DNA of 64,000 nt from an uncultured Planctomycetales bacterium. GTDB taxonomy: Bacteria; Planctomycetota; Planctomycetia; Pirellulales; Thermoguttaceae. Positions 51,097 to 58,967 of this stretch are shown here, piece after piece; the stretch's first letter is position 1; every line of letters begins with the position of its first letter. Where the stretch lies: NCBI GenBank assembly GCA_937889015.1, contig CALARR010000032.1:1-64000 (forward strand), read 5' to 3'. The notes under the pieces are model-generated. The model had not been told where the DNA came from. It saw only the letters and a program-made list of their open reading frames with translations, and searched no databases. Made by a program: the position numbers and the translations under genes.

Positions 51097-53645
51097 TGCG
51101 CCACTTGCCTCCCCACCCTGCGCCGTCGTCGGTCCGACCGCTTCTGCGGCTGTCGCTGAGCGGCCTGTTGCTCGCCGCCCTGCTGGCCGCCGGCTGCAGC
51201 CGTCCCTACTACCGGCGCCAGGCCGACTGCGAAGTCTATCGCGCCATCGATTGCGCCAGCAACGACTCGCGCTGGAAGATGGACGACTACAGCATCGATC
51301 CCGACCCCCAGTCGCGGATGTGCGATCCCTACGATCCCGATGCCCCGCCCATGCCTCCCGACGACCCGACGGCCCATCGGCTGATGCATTGCGTGGACTG
51401 CAAGAAGGGCTGGCCCTGCTGGCACTGCAACGGCGACACGCGGAATGTGGAAAGCCCTTGTTGGATGCGCTACCTGCCGCTGGACTCCGACGGCTCTCTG
51501 GCCCTCGACCGCGAAGTCGCCGTGCGCCTGGGCATGATCAACTCCCGCGACTACCAGACCGAACTCGAAGACCTCTACCTCTCCGCCCTCGACGTCACCT
51601 ATCAACGCTTCCGCTTCGATACCCAGTTCTTCGCCGGAAACAGCCTCTTCTATACGGCCGAAGGCAAAGACTACCCCGGCAACAACGGCCGGCCCAGCAG
51701 CACCCTCGATCACGAAACCGACGTCGCTATGAAACGCCTCACCGCCTCCGGCGGTGAACTGGTGGTCAACGTGGCCAATAGCCTCGTCTGGCAATTCGCC
51801 GGCCCCGACGACTACACCGCCCGCACCCTCATGGACTTCACCTTCGTGCAGCCCCTGCTGCGCCGTGGCGGCCGGGCCGTGGTCCTGGAAAACCTCACCC
51901 AGGCCGAACGCGCCATGCTGGCCAATATCCGCCAGATGGAACGCTATCGGCAAATGTTCTACGTGCAGATGATCCACGGCCGCGCGCTGGCCGTAGGGCC
52001 GGTCCGCGGCGGCCTGACCATTCCCAATCTCACGCCCGCGGCTACGGTCGCGGCGGCCACCGCCACCGGCGTGCAGTCCCTCTCCACCGTGGGCGTTCTG
52101 ACCCTCATGAACGAAAGTCAGAATATCCGCTACCAACGTGTCAACGTCGCCGCCCTGCGCGACAGTTTGGACCTGCTCGAAGCCGTCTACGCCGCCAACC
52201 GCATCGACAGCTTCCAGGTCGACCAGACGCGCCAGGCCCTGTACAACGCCCAAAGCCGCCTGGTGGGCCTGCAAAAGAACCACCAGGATCGCCTCGACGC
52301 CTTGAAGATCCTGCTGGGACTGCCCCCCCAACTCAAAGTGCGACTCAACGACCCGCTCCTCGATCGCTTCAACATGATCGATCCGGGGGTCACCGCCCTG
52401 CTGGCCTCTGCCCAGGATTACCTGGACAAGCTCCGCGAGGCCCCCGAGACGGTCGATCCCGCGCAACTGAACGTCTGGGCCAGCGAACTGCAATCTCTGC
52501 GCACGCGCGCCGTGGAACAGTTGGAAATCATGGACCGCGACCTGGCGACCCTCCGCAAGAACCTCCCCGAACGCCGCGCCGCCATGAAAGAACTGGCCAA
52601 ACGCGAAGAGTTCCGCCGCGGCGATGTGGACCTCAGCGTGGTGGATGTGGAGGGGCTCGACCGCCGCACGGCGACGCTCGAAGACGACTTCGTCGATGCC
52701 TCGCGCCGTTTCCGCCAGATCCTGGAGGACATGGGCCGCCTGGGCGAAGCGCTGCCCACCGCGCCCCTGCCCAGCGCCGCCTTGCCCCCCGAATCCACGC
52801 CGACCGTCGCGCGCATGGACGCCCTGGCCGGCGAGATGGTCCACCAACTGGAGGCTCTGTCCCTCCTCCAAGCGCGTGCACGTCTGGATTCGGTCGTCCT
52901 GGTCAATGTGGAACTCGATCCCGACGAGGCGCTCGACATCGCCCGCGCCAACCGCCTGGACTGGATGAACGCCCGCGCCGCCCTGGTCGATGTCTGGCGG
53001 CAAATCGAAGTCCGGGCCAATGCCCTCAAGAGCAACCTGAACGTGACCTTCAGCGGCGACATCGCCACCAAGGACAACAACCCGGTCCGCTTCCGCAGCA
53101 CGACCGGCCGGCTCCGCGTGGGCGTGGAGTTCGACGCCCCCTTGACCCGCCTCGCCGAGCGCAACCTGTATCGCGAGGCCCTCATCGACTATCAGCGTGC
53201 GCGCCGCGCCTACTACGGCTACGAAGATCGCGTCAGCCAGGTCCTCCGCACCACGCTCCGCACCATCCGCCTCGACCAACTGAACTTCGAAATCCGCCGC
53301 ATCGCCGTGCACCTGGCCATCAACCAGGTGGAACTGGCCCGCCTGCGCCTGATTCGTCCGCCCCGCGCCGGCGAAACCTCGCAACTCGGCCCCACCACCG
53401 CCCGCGACCTCGTGGATGCCCTCAGCGCCCTGCTCAACGCGCAGAACGACTTTGTCGGCACCTGGATCGATTACGAAAACCAGCGTCTGAACCTGGACCT
53501 GGACCTGGGCACCATGCGCCTGGACCACCGCTGCATGTGGATCGACCCCGGCCCCATCCGCCCCGGCCAGTCCTTCGCGGACCCGATCGAGGAAATCCCC
53601 GCCCCACCGCCCGAAATGCCCCTCGATTCATCTTCCAATCCGTAG
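51096..53645 (+). CDS. Outer-membrane TolC-like lipoprotein with Cys-rich N-terminal segment
   Basis: The protein has 849 residues, much longer than usual TolC (about 450-500). The lipobox is ALLAAGC (Cys34). Residues 95-112 contain HCVDCKKGWPCWHCNG, a C-x2-C-x5-C-x2-C cluster that could bind a metal. OEP-type helical repeats follow ('FDTQFFAGNSLFYT', 'LREAPETVDPAQLNVWASEL', 'DRLDALKILLGLPPQLKVRL'). There is no RND or ABC pump gene adjacent; the only partner is the MarR gene. The TAG stop is part of a GTAGGG element. It could serve the RND system upstream or an unlinked pump. Confidence 0.8.
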   Translation: MRHLPPHPAPSSVRPLLRLSLSGLLLAALLAAGCSRPYYRRQADCEVYRAIDCASNDSRWKMDDYSIDPDPQSRMCDPYDPDAPPMPPDDPTAHRLMHCVDCKKGWPCWHCNGDTRNVESPCWMRYLPLDSDGSLALDREVAVRLGMINSRDYQTELEDLYLSALDVTYQRFRFDTQFFAGNSLFYTAEGKDYPGNNGRPSSTLDHETDVAMKRLTASGGELVVNVANSLVWQFAGPDDYTARTLMDFTFVQPLLRRGGRAVVLENLTQAERAMLANIRQMERYRQMFYVQMIHGRALAVGPVRGGLTIPNLTPAATVAAATATGVQSLSTVGVLTLMNESQNIRYQRVNVAALRDSLDLLEAVYAANRIDSFQVDQTRQALYNAQSRLVGLQKNHQDRLDALKILLGLPPQLKVRLNDPLLDRFNMIDPGVTALLASAQDYLDKLREAPETVDPAQLNVWASELQSLRTRAVEQLEIMDRDLATLRKNLPERRAAMKELAKREEFRRGDVDLSVVDVEGLDRRTATLEDDFVDASRRFRQILEDMGRLGEALPTAPLPSAALPPESTPTVARMDALAGEMVHQLEALSLLQARARLDSVVLVNVELDPDEALDIARANRLDWMNARAALVDVWRQIEVRANALKSNLNVTFSGDIATKDNNPVRFRSTTGRLRVGVEFDAPLTRLAERNLYREALIDYQRARRAYYGYEDRVSQVLRTTLRTIRLDQLNFEIRRIAVHLAINQVELARLRLIRPPRAGETSQLGPTTARDLVDALSALLNAQNDFVGTWIDYENQRLNLDLDLGTMRLDHRCMWIDPGPIRPGQSFADPIEEIPAPPPEMPLDSSSNP

Positions 53646-53695
53646 GGTGTGTGCTTGCACGCACCAAGATCCGTAGGGCGCGTCCGCGAAGCACC
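53642..53695 (+). repeat. Two GTAGGG palindromes at the OMP gene end
   Basis: GTAGGGTGTGTGCTTGCAC... (53642-53664) folds on GTGTGTGC/GCACGCAC. A second, GTAGGGCGCGTCCGCGAAGC (53673-53695), follows. The first contains the TAG stop codon of the OMP gene. The rest of the gap to 53823 is empty. Confidence 0.65.
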
Positions 53696-53822
53696 AACTG
53701 CGGTTCATCGACCATCCAGACCCCAACAATCCGTCCACCCACCTCTGACTTCGTGTCCTTCCTGGTCCCTCCCGTCCGTTCCAGTCACAGCGGCGGGATG
53801 CCTTGCGGCGCACTCGAGACCC

Positions 53823-55109
53823 TTACGGCAACTTCGCGTGATGCATCGACGCGGGATAGAGCGCTTGCATCCAGATGGTCATGGTCAGCGCGGCGCGCAG
53901 CGGCATGATCTCCTTTTCCTTGTTGAATCCCCAGGGATCGCTGAAGAAGACCAGGTCGCGCTGGGCGTCGTAGCCGACGATCATGCGGCGGTGCCGGCCG
54001 CCGTCTTTGCCGTCCTTCGAGCTCCAGCGCGTCACCGTCCAGCTCAAGGGGATGGAGTGGTCGATATACGCCATGATGACCTTGCGAAACTCCACGTATT
54101 TCTCGTGGTCGTGCTTGTCCAGCGAAATCGCCTTGAAGACATGCGGCTCCATCTTCGTGAAGGCCTCGTAGAACAGGATTTGCGTCGCTGTCTCCTTGTA
54201 TTCGATCCGCGGGACGTTGTGCGATGCGGCCAGGTCGTTGTAGGCGAACAGCAAGTGCACGGCGTTGTGGCACGCCGTCTTCTCGTTGAAGAAATGAAAC
54301 GCTTTCGCGTGGAAACCGAGCTTCTCGCCCACGCGATGAAGTTCTTTTTCCTCTTTGGGCGCCGTCATCTGGGCGGCCATTTGCGGCTCGATTTCGGAGC
54401 CCAGATAGGCCAACTGGCGACAGAGCGTCGACGACCAGCAGGCCCCAATGCCGCGCAATTGATGCCGCATGGGAACGGCCAGGCAAACGCCGCTGCCGTC
54501 CACGATCTTCTCCGGCAGATGCTTCGCCGACACGCGCAGCCGCTCCTCCATGTCGCGCTCCGGCAGATCGCCGCGCTCGACCAGCGCCGACACGTAGCCG
54601 AACGGCAGCCCTTCGTTCGTATACAGCCGAACGCGCGCGGCGTGCGTCTTCCACTCCCAGATCGCGATTTTCTCGTGGCTGGGCCAGGAGAATTCGTGCG
54701 ACCGGCCCGCCTCGCGGCAGATCGCGCTCAAGGCGGCCTTCGCCTTGGAATACTCGGCTTTGATGTTCTTCGCCTGGTGGCTGTCCTTCGTGTAGTGCAG
54801 CAAGACGTAGAAGTTCTTCAACTTCCCTTCGTGCAACCGGACCACGCATTCCTCGATGGGCACGCCGGCAAACTCGAAGGCGTTGTCGCCGCGATTGGCG
54901 TACATCAGTTCGGCCTCGTACATGCCTTGGTGCAGCTTCTCATGGCTGCGCTCGACGAGCTCCTCCGGTTTAAGGTGCCACAGCTCGCGATCGGCGATGA
55001 ATTGCTCGAGGTCGAGCGTGTCCTTATGGGGCCCTTTGTCTTTAGCCGACGCAGGGCCGGCCAACGCCAGCCACATCGCGACCGCGAAAACCCAAGCCGC
55101 GATCCGCAC
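53823..55109 (-). CDS. Exported C39-like papain-fold protein
   Basis: The protein has about 428 residues from GTG of VRIAAWVFAVAMWLALAGPASA, a good signal peptide; GTG at 55184 is an alternative. Farther upstream the frame runs into repeat copy 6 and should not be coding. A papain-like site is suggested by GACWSSTLCRQL (Cys) and a C-terminal RRMIVGYDAQRDLVFFSDPWGF, where C39 peptidases place their His and Asp. The His in GGRHRRM fits. It probably cleaves or binds peptides or amide-linked glycans in the periplasm. Function is not established. Confidence 0.68.
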   Translation of the reverse strand: MRIAAWVFAVAMWLALAGPASAKDKGPHKDTLDLEQFIADRELWHLKPEELVERSHEKLHQGMYEAELMYANRGDNAFEFAGVPIEECVVRLHEGKLKNFYVLLHYTKDSHQAKNIKAEYSKAKAALSAICREAGRSHEFSWPSHEKIAIWEWKTHAARVRLYTNEGLPFGYVSALVERGDLPERDMEERLRVSAKHLPEKIVDGSGVCLAVPMRHQLRGIGACWSSTLCRQLAYLGSEIEPQMAAQMTAPKEEKELHRVGEKLGFHAKAFHFFNEKTACHNAVHLLFAYNDLAASHNVPRIEYKETATQILFYEAFTKMEPHVFKAISLDKHDHEKYVEFRKVIMAYIDHSIPLSWTVTRWSSKDGKDGGRHRRMIVGYDAQRDLVFFSDPWGFNKEKEIMPLRAALTMTIWMQALYPASMHHAKLP

Positions 55110-55228
55110 GGCCCGGAGTGTCTTTGCGGCATGGTCAATCGTGTTGGGATCTGCGACGCCAATGCAAGGACGGATTGTAAACACGGGCGGGTTTCTCTGT
55201 GCAAGTGCGGGATTGTGGTTGACGGTTG

Positions 55229-55316
55229 TTAGCGACTGTCCCAGAACGATCATAGCCACGTCGCGCGGCCCAAGAGCACCGAACTGCCAACAGGTTCTGG
55301 GACCGGCGCTGAGGAC
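55229..55316 (+). repeat. TIR element copy 6 (best preserved)
   Basis: The ends are GCGACTGTCCCAGAACG and AGGTTCTGGGACCGGCGC; the core is GTCGCGCGGCCCAAG. It lies 120 bp upstream of the C39-like gene. Confidence 0.85.
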
Positions 55317-55753
55317 CGGCCGGAGAATAATCTTCGTACTCATCTCGCTCCGCGAGATGTTCTTCCACTGACCGAGCAAGATGGCCACAGGAGAGATCGG
55401 AAAGTCATTGTTCGGCCGGTCCTATTGAGGCCCGCATTGCCCACGATCGTTCCGCGGCCGCGGGATCGCCGAATTTCAGCCGTATTCGGCGGGAATCCGG
55501 CCGGAGCTGCGATCATGGGCTGCGCCGGCATCAATAAGCCGTTTGGCCATCCAAATCTAGCCCACAGTTGGGTGCGGTCGATGCCCGGAAGGTCGGCATA
55601 ACCGGCAGAAGCCTGGCGCCGCGAAACCGGGCTTCCGCGACCAACCTTCGGGCACTGCACGGCCCTCGGTTCATTCGCCAGGCAGGCCCCCATAAGCTAT
55701 CTTTCCCTGGTCGCGTTGGCACACGGCGCGTGCCGCTCACAGGGTGCACTATC
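55317..55753. other. Divergent intergenic region, mostly empty
   Basis: No gene. 55422-55463 (ATTGAGGCCCGCATTGCC...) is about 80% similar to 31616-31655, the end of the large GH-like gene. Nothing else is evident. Confidence 0.5.
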
Positions 55754-56650
55754 ATGCCAATCTATTTGCCGCCGATCTCCCGCCGCCAGTTTCTCGCCGG
55801 GGCGTTGGCCGCCGGGGCCTCGCAGTCCCTGCGGTCTTTGGGCCACGAAATCGAAAGACCCGGTCCCGAGTCCTTCCGCTATCTGTTCATGTCTGACATC
55901 CATATCGGCCCGCATTACAACTCCGAAAAGCACGGCGTGCGGCCGGCCGTCGAGTTCGCCCGGGCCATCAAGCACATCCTGGCCTTGAAGGATCTGCCGA
56001 AGCGCGCGATTGTGACCGGTGACTATGCCATTTCATGGGGTAATCACGCCGATTACAGGACGCTGCACGAGTGGATTTCTCGGCTCTCCGAGGCCGGAAT
56101 GAGCTGCCGCTTCGCGATGGGCAATCACGATGCGCGCCGGCCCTTCATGGATGAGTTTCCCCACGCCAAGGAGTTGGCCGACGCGCGCGCCAAATCGCTT
56201 GGCAAGTATGTGTACGTCTACGAGACGGCGCTGGCCAATTGGTTCTTCCTCGATTCGCTGCACGAAGACGACCGGAATCTGGGCGTGTTGGGCCAGCCGC
56301 AGTTGCACTGGCTGGCCGAGGCCCTCGACGCGCGGCGCGACAAGCCGGCGCTGGTCGTCGGGCATCACAACCCGTCGCTGCGGAGCGATCTGCGCGACAC
56401 GGCCGCCTTCTACGAGGTCATCACGCCGCGGAGGCAGGTCAAAGCCTACATCTACGGCCACACGCACTGCTGGGGGCTGGAGAAACACGAGGGCATTCAT
56501 CTGGTGAACGTGCCCACCGTGTCGGCGTGGAAAGACGCCGAGCAGCCTCGCGGGTTCCTCACCGCCGATCTGCACCCCAACCGCATGGCGGTGACGCTGC
56601 ACACCGTCGGCCACAAAGAGGCCAAGCAACACGAGTTGGCCTGGCGCTAG
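55754..56650 (+). CDS. Exported metallophosphoesterase
   Basis: The protein has 298 residues. The N-terminus (SRRQFLAGALAAGASQSL) is Tat-like. The calcineurin-type metal motifs are all present: LFMSDIHIGPHY (D-x-H), IVTGDYAISWGNHADY (GD), FAMGNHDAR (GNHD), VVGHHNPSL (H) and YIYGHTHCWG (G-H-x-H). It hydrolyses a phosphoester or phosphodiester outside the cytoplasm. No substrate gene is adjacent. Upstream 600 bp contain a TIR element. Confidence 0.92.
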   Translation: MPIYLPPISRRQFLAGALAAGASQSLRSLGHEIERPGPESFRYLFMSDIHIGPHYNSEKHGVRPAVEFARAIKHILALKDLPKRAIVTGDYAISWGNHADYRTLHEWISRLSEAGMSCRFAMGNHDARRPFMDEFPHAKELADARAKSLGKYVYVYETALANWFFLDSLHEDDRNLGVLGQPQLHWLAEALDARRDKPALVVGHHNPSLRSDLRDTAAFYEVITPRRQVKAYIYGHTHCWGLEKHEGIHLVNVPTVSAWKDAEQPRGFLTADLHPNRMAVTLHTVGHKEAKQHELAWR

Positions 56651-56654
56651 ATGC

Positions 56655-56815
56655 CGCTTTCCGCTCGTAGCTCGGAGCTTTCAGCTCTCGGCTTTCAGCT
56701 TTCAGCCCTCAGCTTCATCTCCTCGTTGCGAAGCTCCAGCTTCGCAACGCCCCAGCTCTCAGAACCCCAACCAGCCCCTTTGCCCGCCTCCGCCTTCGTG
56801 CCTCTGTGCGTGAGC
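56655..56815. repeat. Repeat module C with inserted hairpin
   Basis: CTTTCAGC/CTCTCGGC text, then a 26-bp hairpin (arms CGTTGCGAAGCT / AGCTTCGCAACG, 56724-56749), then AGAACCCCAACCAGCCCC and TGCCTCTGTG text. The same module without the hairpin is at 56991 and 60495. Confidence 0.75.
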
Positions 56816-56842
56816 CTTGGTACCGAAGGAAGCAGATGAAGA

Positions 56843-56903
56843 ATCACGAAAGCATGAAAGCACGAAGGGAGATGGCAGTTTCGTGTTTTCGGCATTTCGT
56901 GAT
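56843..56903. repeat. Inverted repeat ATCACGAAA...TTTCGTGAT
   Basis: ATCACGAAAGCATGAAAGC and TTTCGGCATTTCGTGAT face each other across 30 bp. The tract is A/G- and T/C-biased and looks like interspersed repeat text. Confidence 0.6.
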
Positions 56904-56990
56904 CCACGTCCTTCGGGATCGGGCGCAGAGGTCCGGCTCGGCAACGGCCTACGCGGCGGAAAGCAGAGCCGAGCTCTCGCCTGTGCCTGT

Positions 56991-57087
56991 GTGCCTCTGT
57001 CCCTTCACCTCACCACAAAGCCCCAGCGTCCTGGCGCTCTCGGCTTTCAGCTTTCAGCCCTCAGCTTTCAGAACCCCAACCAGCCCC
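56991..57087 (+). repeat. Direct repeat copy A (left flank of RHS block)
   Basis: The 97-bp stretch starts GTGCCTCTGTCCCTTCACC and ends AGAACCCCAACCAGCCCC. Copy B at 60495-60592 is about 93% identical in the same orientation. Confidence 0.75.
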
Positions 57088-57089
57088 AC

Positions 57090-57230
57090 ACCCCGCAGGC
57101 GTCTCCGTGCCTGTGTGCCTTTGCCCCTTTGTCCCTCTACCTCTGTGCCTCCATGCCTCTGTGCCTTGTGCCTCTGTGCCTCTGTGCCTCCATGCCTCCA
57201 TGCCTTTGTGCCTGCTCCATGCCCTTGCGT
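57090..57230. repeat. Low-complexity TGCCTCTG / TGCCTCCA tract
   Basis: Irregular tandem runs of GTGCCTCTGTGCC and CATGCCTCCATGCC. A shorter relative is at 60592-60652. It forms the false first codons of the RHS reading frame. Confidence 0.75.
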
Positions 57231-58843
57231 GCCACACCCTTCTGGAGTACAATGCCTTCGGCCAAGTGACTTCCGAATACCAGGAGCACTCCGGCGCCGT
57301 GAACACTTCGACCACACTCAAGGTCGGCTACGCGTACGCGACCGGCGCGTCCAATCACGTCCGGCGCACGCAGACGGTCTATCCCAACGGCCGCATCCTG
57401 CACTCCGGTTACGACCAGGACGCCGACGGGGACGGCACGCCGGACCTGGCCCAGACGCGCACGCACAACGTGGTCAACGAGATCACGGCCATCACGGGCG
57501 GCAGTTGGGCCACCCCGGCCCACGACCGGGCCGGCAACATGACCACCATTCCCTCCCCTCGCCCGCAAGGCGGGAGAGGGGCCGGGGGTGAGGGGACTTC
57601 GCTGGCGTGTACGTATGACGCCTGGAATCGGTTGGTGAAGGTGGTGGACGCCAGCACGTCCAGCACGGTGGCCGAATATGGCTATGACGGCCGGAATTTC
57701 AGAATCGTGACGAAGACCTACGCCAGCGGCGTGTTGAGCGAAGTCCGCCACGCGTACTATAGCGGCGATTGGCAGCTCTTGGAGGAGCGCGTGGAGGCCG
57801 CTCCCCTCCCGAATCCCCAATCCCTAAGTCCTGCGGCCCAGTTCGTCTGGGGCCTGCGTTACATCGACGACCTGGTCCTGCGCGACCGCAGCGCCGACAG
57901 CAACACGTCCACCGGCAATTTGGGCAAGACCGGCTCGGGCCTGGAAGAACGCCTCTACGCGATGCAGGACGCCAACTGGAACGTGGTGGCCATCGCCGAC
58001 ACGTCCGGCGCGGTGCAAGAGCGTTACATCTACACCGCCTACGGCACACCAACGTTCCTGGATGCAGCGTTCGTGACGCGATCAGCGTCGTCGTTTGCCT
58101 GGGAGACGCTCTACACGGGGCGCCAGTACGATTCCGAGACTGGGTTCCTGTACTACCGAGAGCGCTACCTCGGCTCGCATCTGGGAAGGTTCTTGGCCAG
58201 AGATCCGGTGCAGCATAAACCGGCGGACGGAAATCTCTACGCCTACTGTGGCGAGAACCCGCCAATACGCACCGATCCGAACGGAGAGCAGTTTGTGCCG
58301 GGAACAAACAACTCGCCCAGCCCACTTCGTGTTCCAAAACCAGTTCCGCGACAACCAACCGGACTTATTAGCCTACCGGTGTTCGCCGCGATGGCCTGCT
58401 CAGGAGCCTGTTTTGGCCATCTCTTGGAGTTGTGGGACGCCAATGGTCCAGCACTGACTGCCCAGGGGTTTGGGGCGCATCAGGCGGCGCTAATCAATGG
58501 CAATCCCAACAGTGGCGAGAACATTGAACTCAGACATTGCATTGCAGCCGCACACCTTGCCCGCGCCGTTGGGTGTGGCTGTGCATCATGCTTGGGCTGG
58601 GCGCGTGAGCAATGGCAGCACAATCATGGCGAGAACACACTTGAACAATCGAAGAGAGGAAACTGCAATAACCAACAAGGATTGTTTGCAGCAGGTTGTG
58701 GGTGGAACTGGCTAGGCAGCATTTCTGGGACCCCAACCAGCGGTTTAAGTGACGCCGATATTGTCGGCAATTGTGAGAAGCGCAGGTGCGAAGGCAAGAT
58801 GACTGGTCAGAACAAGGATTGCGGCACTTCGATGATCGAGTAG
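57107..58843 (+). CDS. 3' remnant of an RHS/YD-repeat protein with variable C-terminus
   Basis: The frame begins at a GTG in the low-complexity tract; RHS homology begins only about 43 codons later (LLEYNAFGQVTSEY). The remainder has YD-type text (YDAWNRLVKVVDASTSSTVAEYGYDG), the conserved RHS core (YTAYGTPTFL..., YTGRQYDSETGFLYYRERYLG, RFLARDP, NLYAYCGENP) and then an unrelated tip of about 190 residues containing 'RHCIAAAHLARAVGCG'. No N-terminal cage or signal is present, so the gene has lost its 5' end. A palindromic element is inserted in frame (57549-57596). The tip could be a toxin domain or a decoy; no immunity gene can be named. Confidence 0.78.
   Translation: MPVCLCPFVPLPLCLHASVPCASVPLCLHASMPLCLLHALACHTLLEYNAFGQVTSEYQEHSGAVNTSTTLKVGYAYATGASNHVRRTQTVYPNGRILHSGYDQDADGDGTPDLAQTRTHNVVNEITAITGGSWATPAHDRAGNMTTIPSPRPQGGRGAGGEGTSLACTYDAWNRLVKVVDASTSSTVAEYGYDGRNFRIVTKTYASGVLSEVRHAYYSGDWQLLEERVEAAPLPNPQSLSPAAQFVWGLRYIDDLVLRDRSADSNTSTGNLGKTGSGLEERLYAMQDANWNVVAIADTSGAVQERYIYTAYGTPTFLDAAFVTRSASSFAWETLYTGRQYDSETGFLYYRERYLGSHLGRFLARDPVQHKPADGNLYAYCGENPPIRTDPNGEQFVPGTNNSPSPLRVPKPVPRQPTGLISLPVFAAMACSGACFGHLLELWDANGPALTAQGFGAHQAALINGNPNSGENIELRHCIAAAHLARAVGCGCASCLGWAREQWQHNHGENTLEQSKRGNCNNQQGLFAAGCGWNWLGSISGTPTSGLSDADIVGNCEKRRCEGKMTGQNKDCGTSMIE
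57549..57596 (+). repeat. Palindromic element inserted in-frame in RHS remnant
   Basis: CCCTCCCCTCGCCC then GGCGGGAGAGGGG and GGGGGTGAGGGG: a GC-rich stem read as PSPRPQGGRGAGGEGT inside the protein. The shorter RHS scar at 59886 lacks it. Confidence 0.7.
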
Positions 58844-58967
58844 ACTTCTTAGCTGAATTCCCTGGAGATCGACGCCTTGGAGACCGTTTTGGTTAGCAGC
58901 GCTCATTTGCTGCGGATTGACCTTGCTGAACCGCGATGGTGTGTGAGTTGCCTTGGGAGGCTCAAAC

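Noticed and set aside
50814..53528. 904-codon minus frame opposite the TolC-like gene
   Set aside because: Antisense shadow; the plus strand has lipobox, start overlap with marR and channel motifs.
57090..57230. CRISPR-like array
   Set aside because: The units (TGCCTCTG etc.) are short, irregular and have no spacers of constant length.
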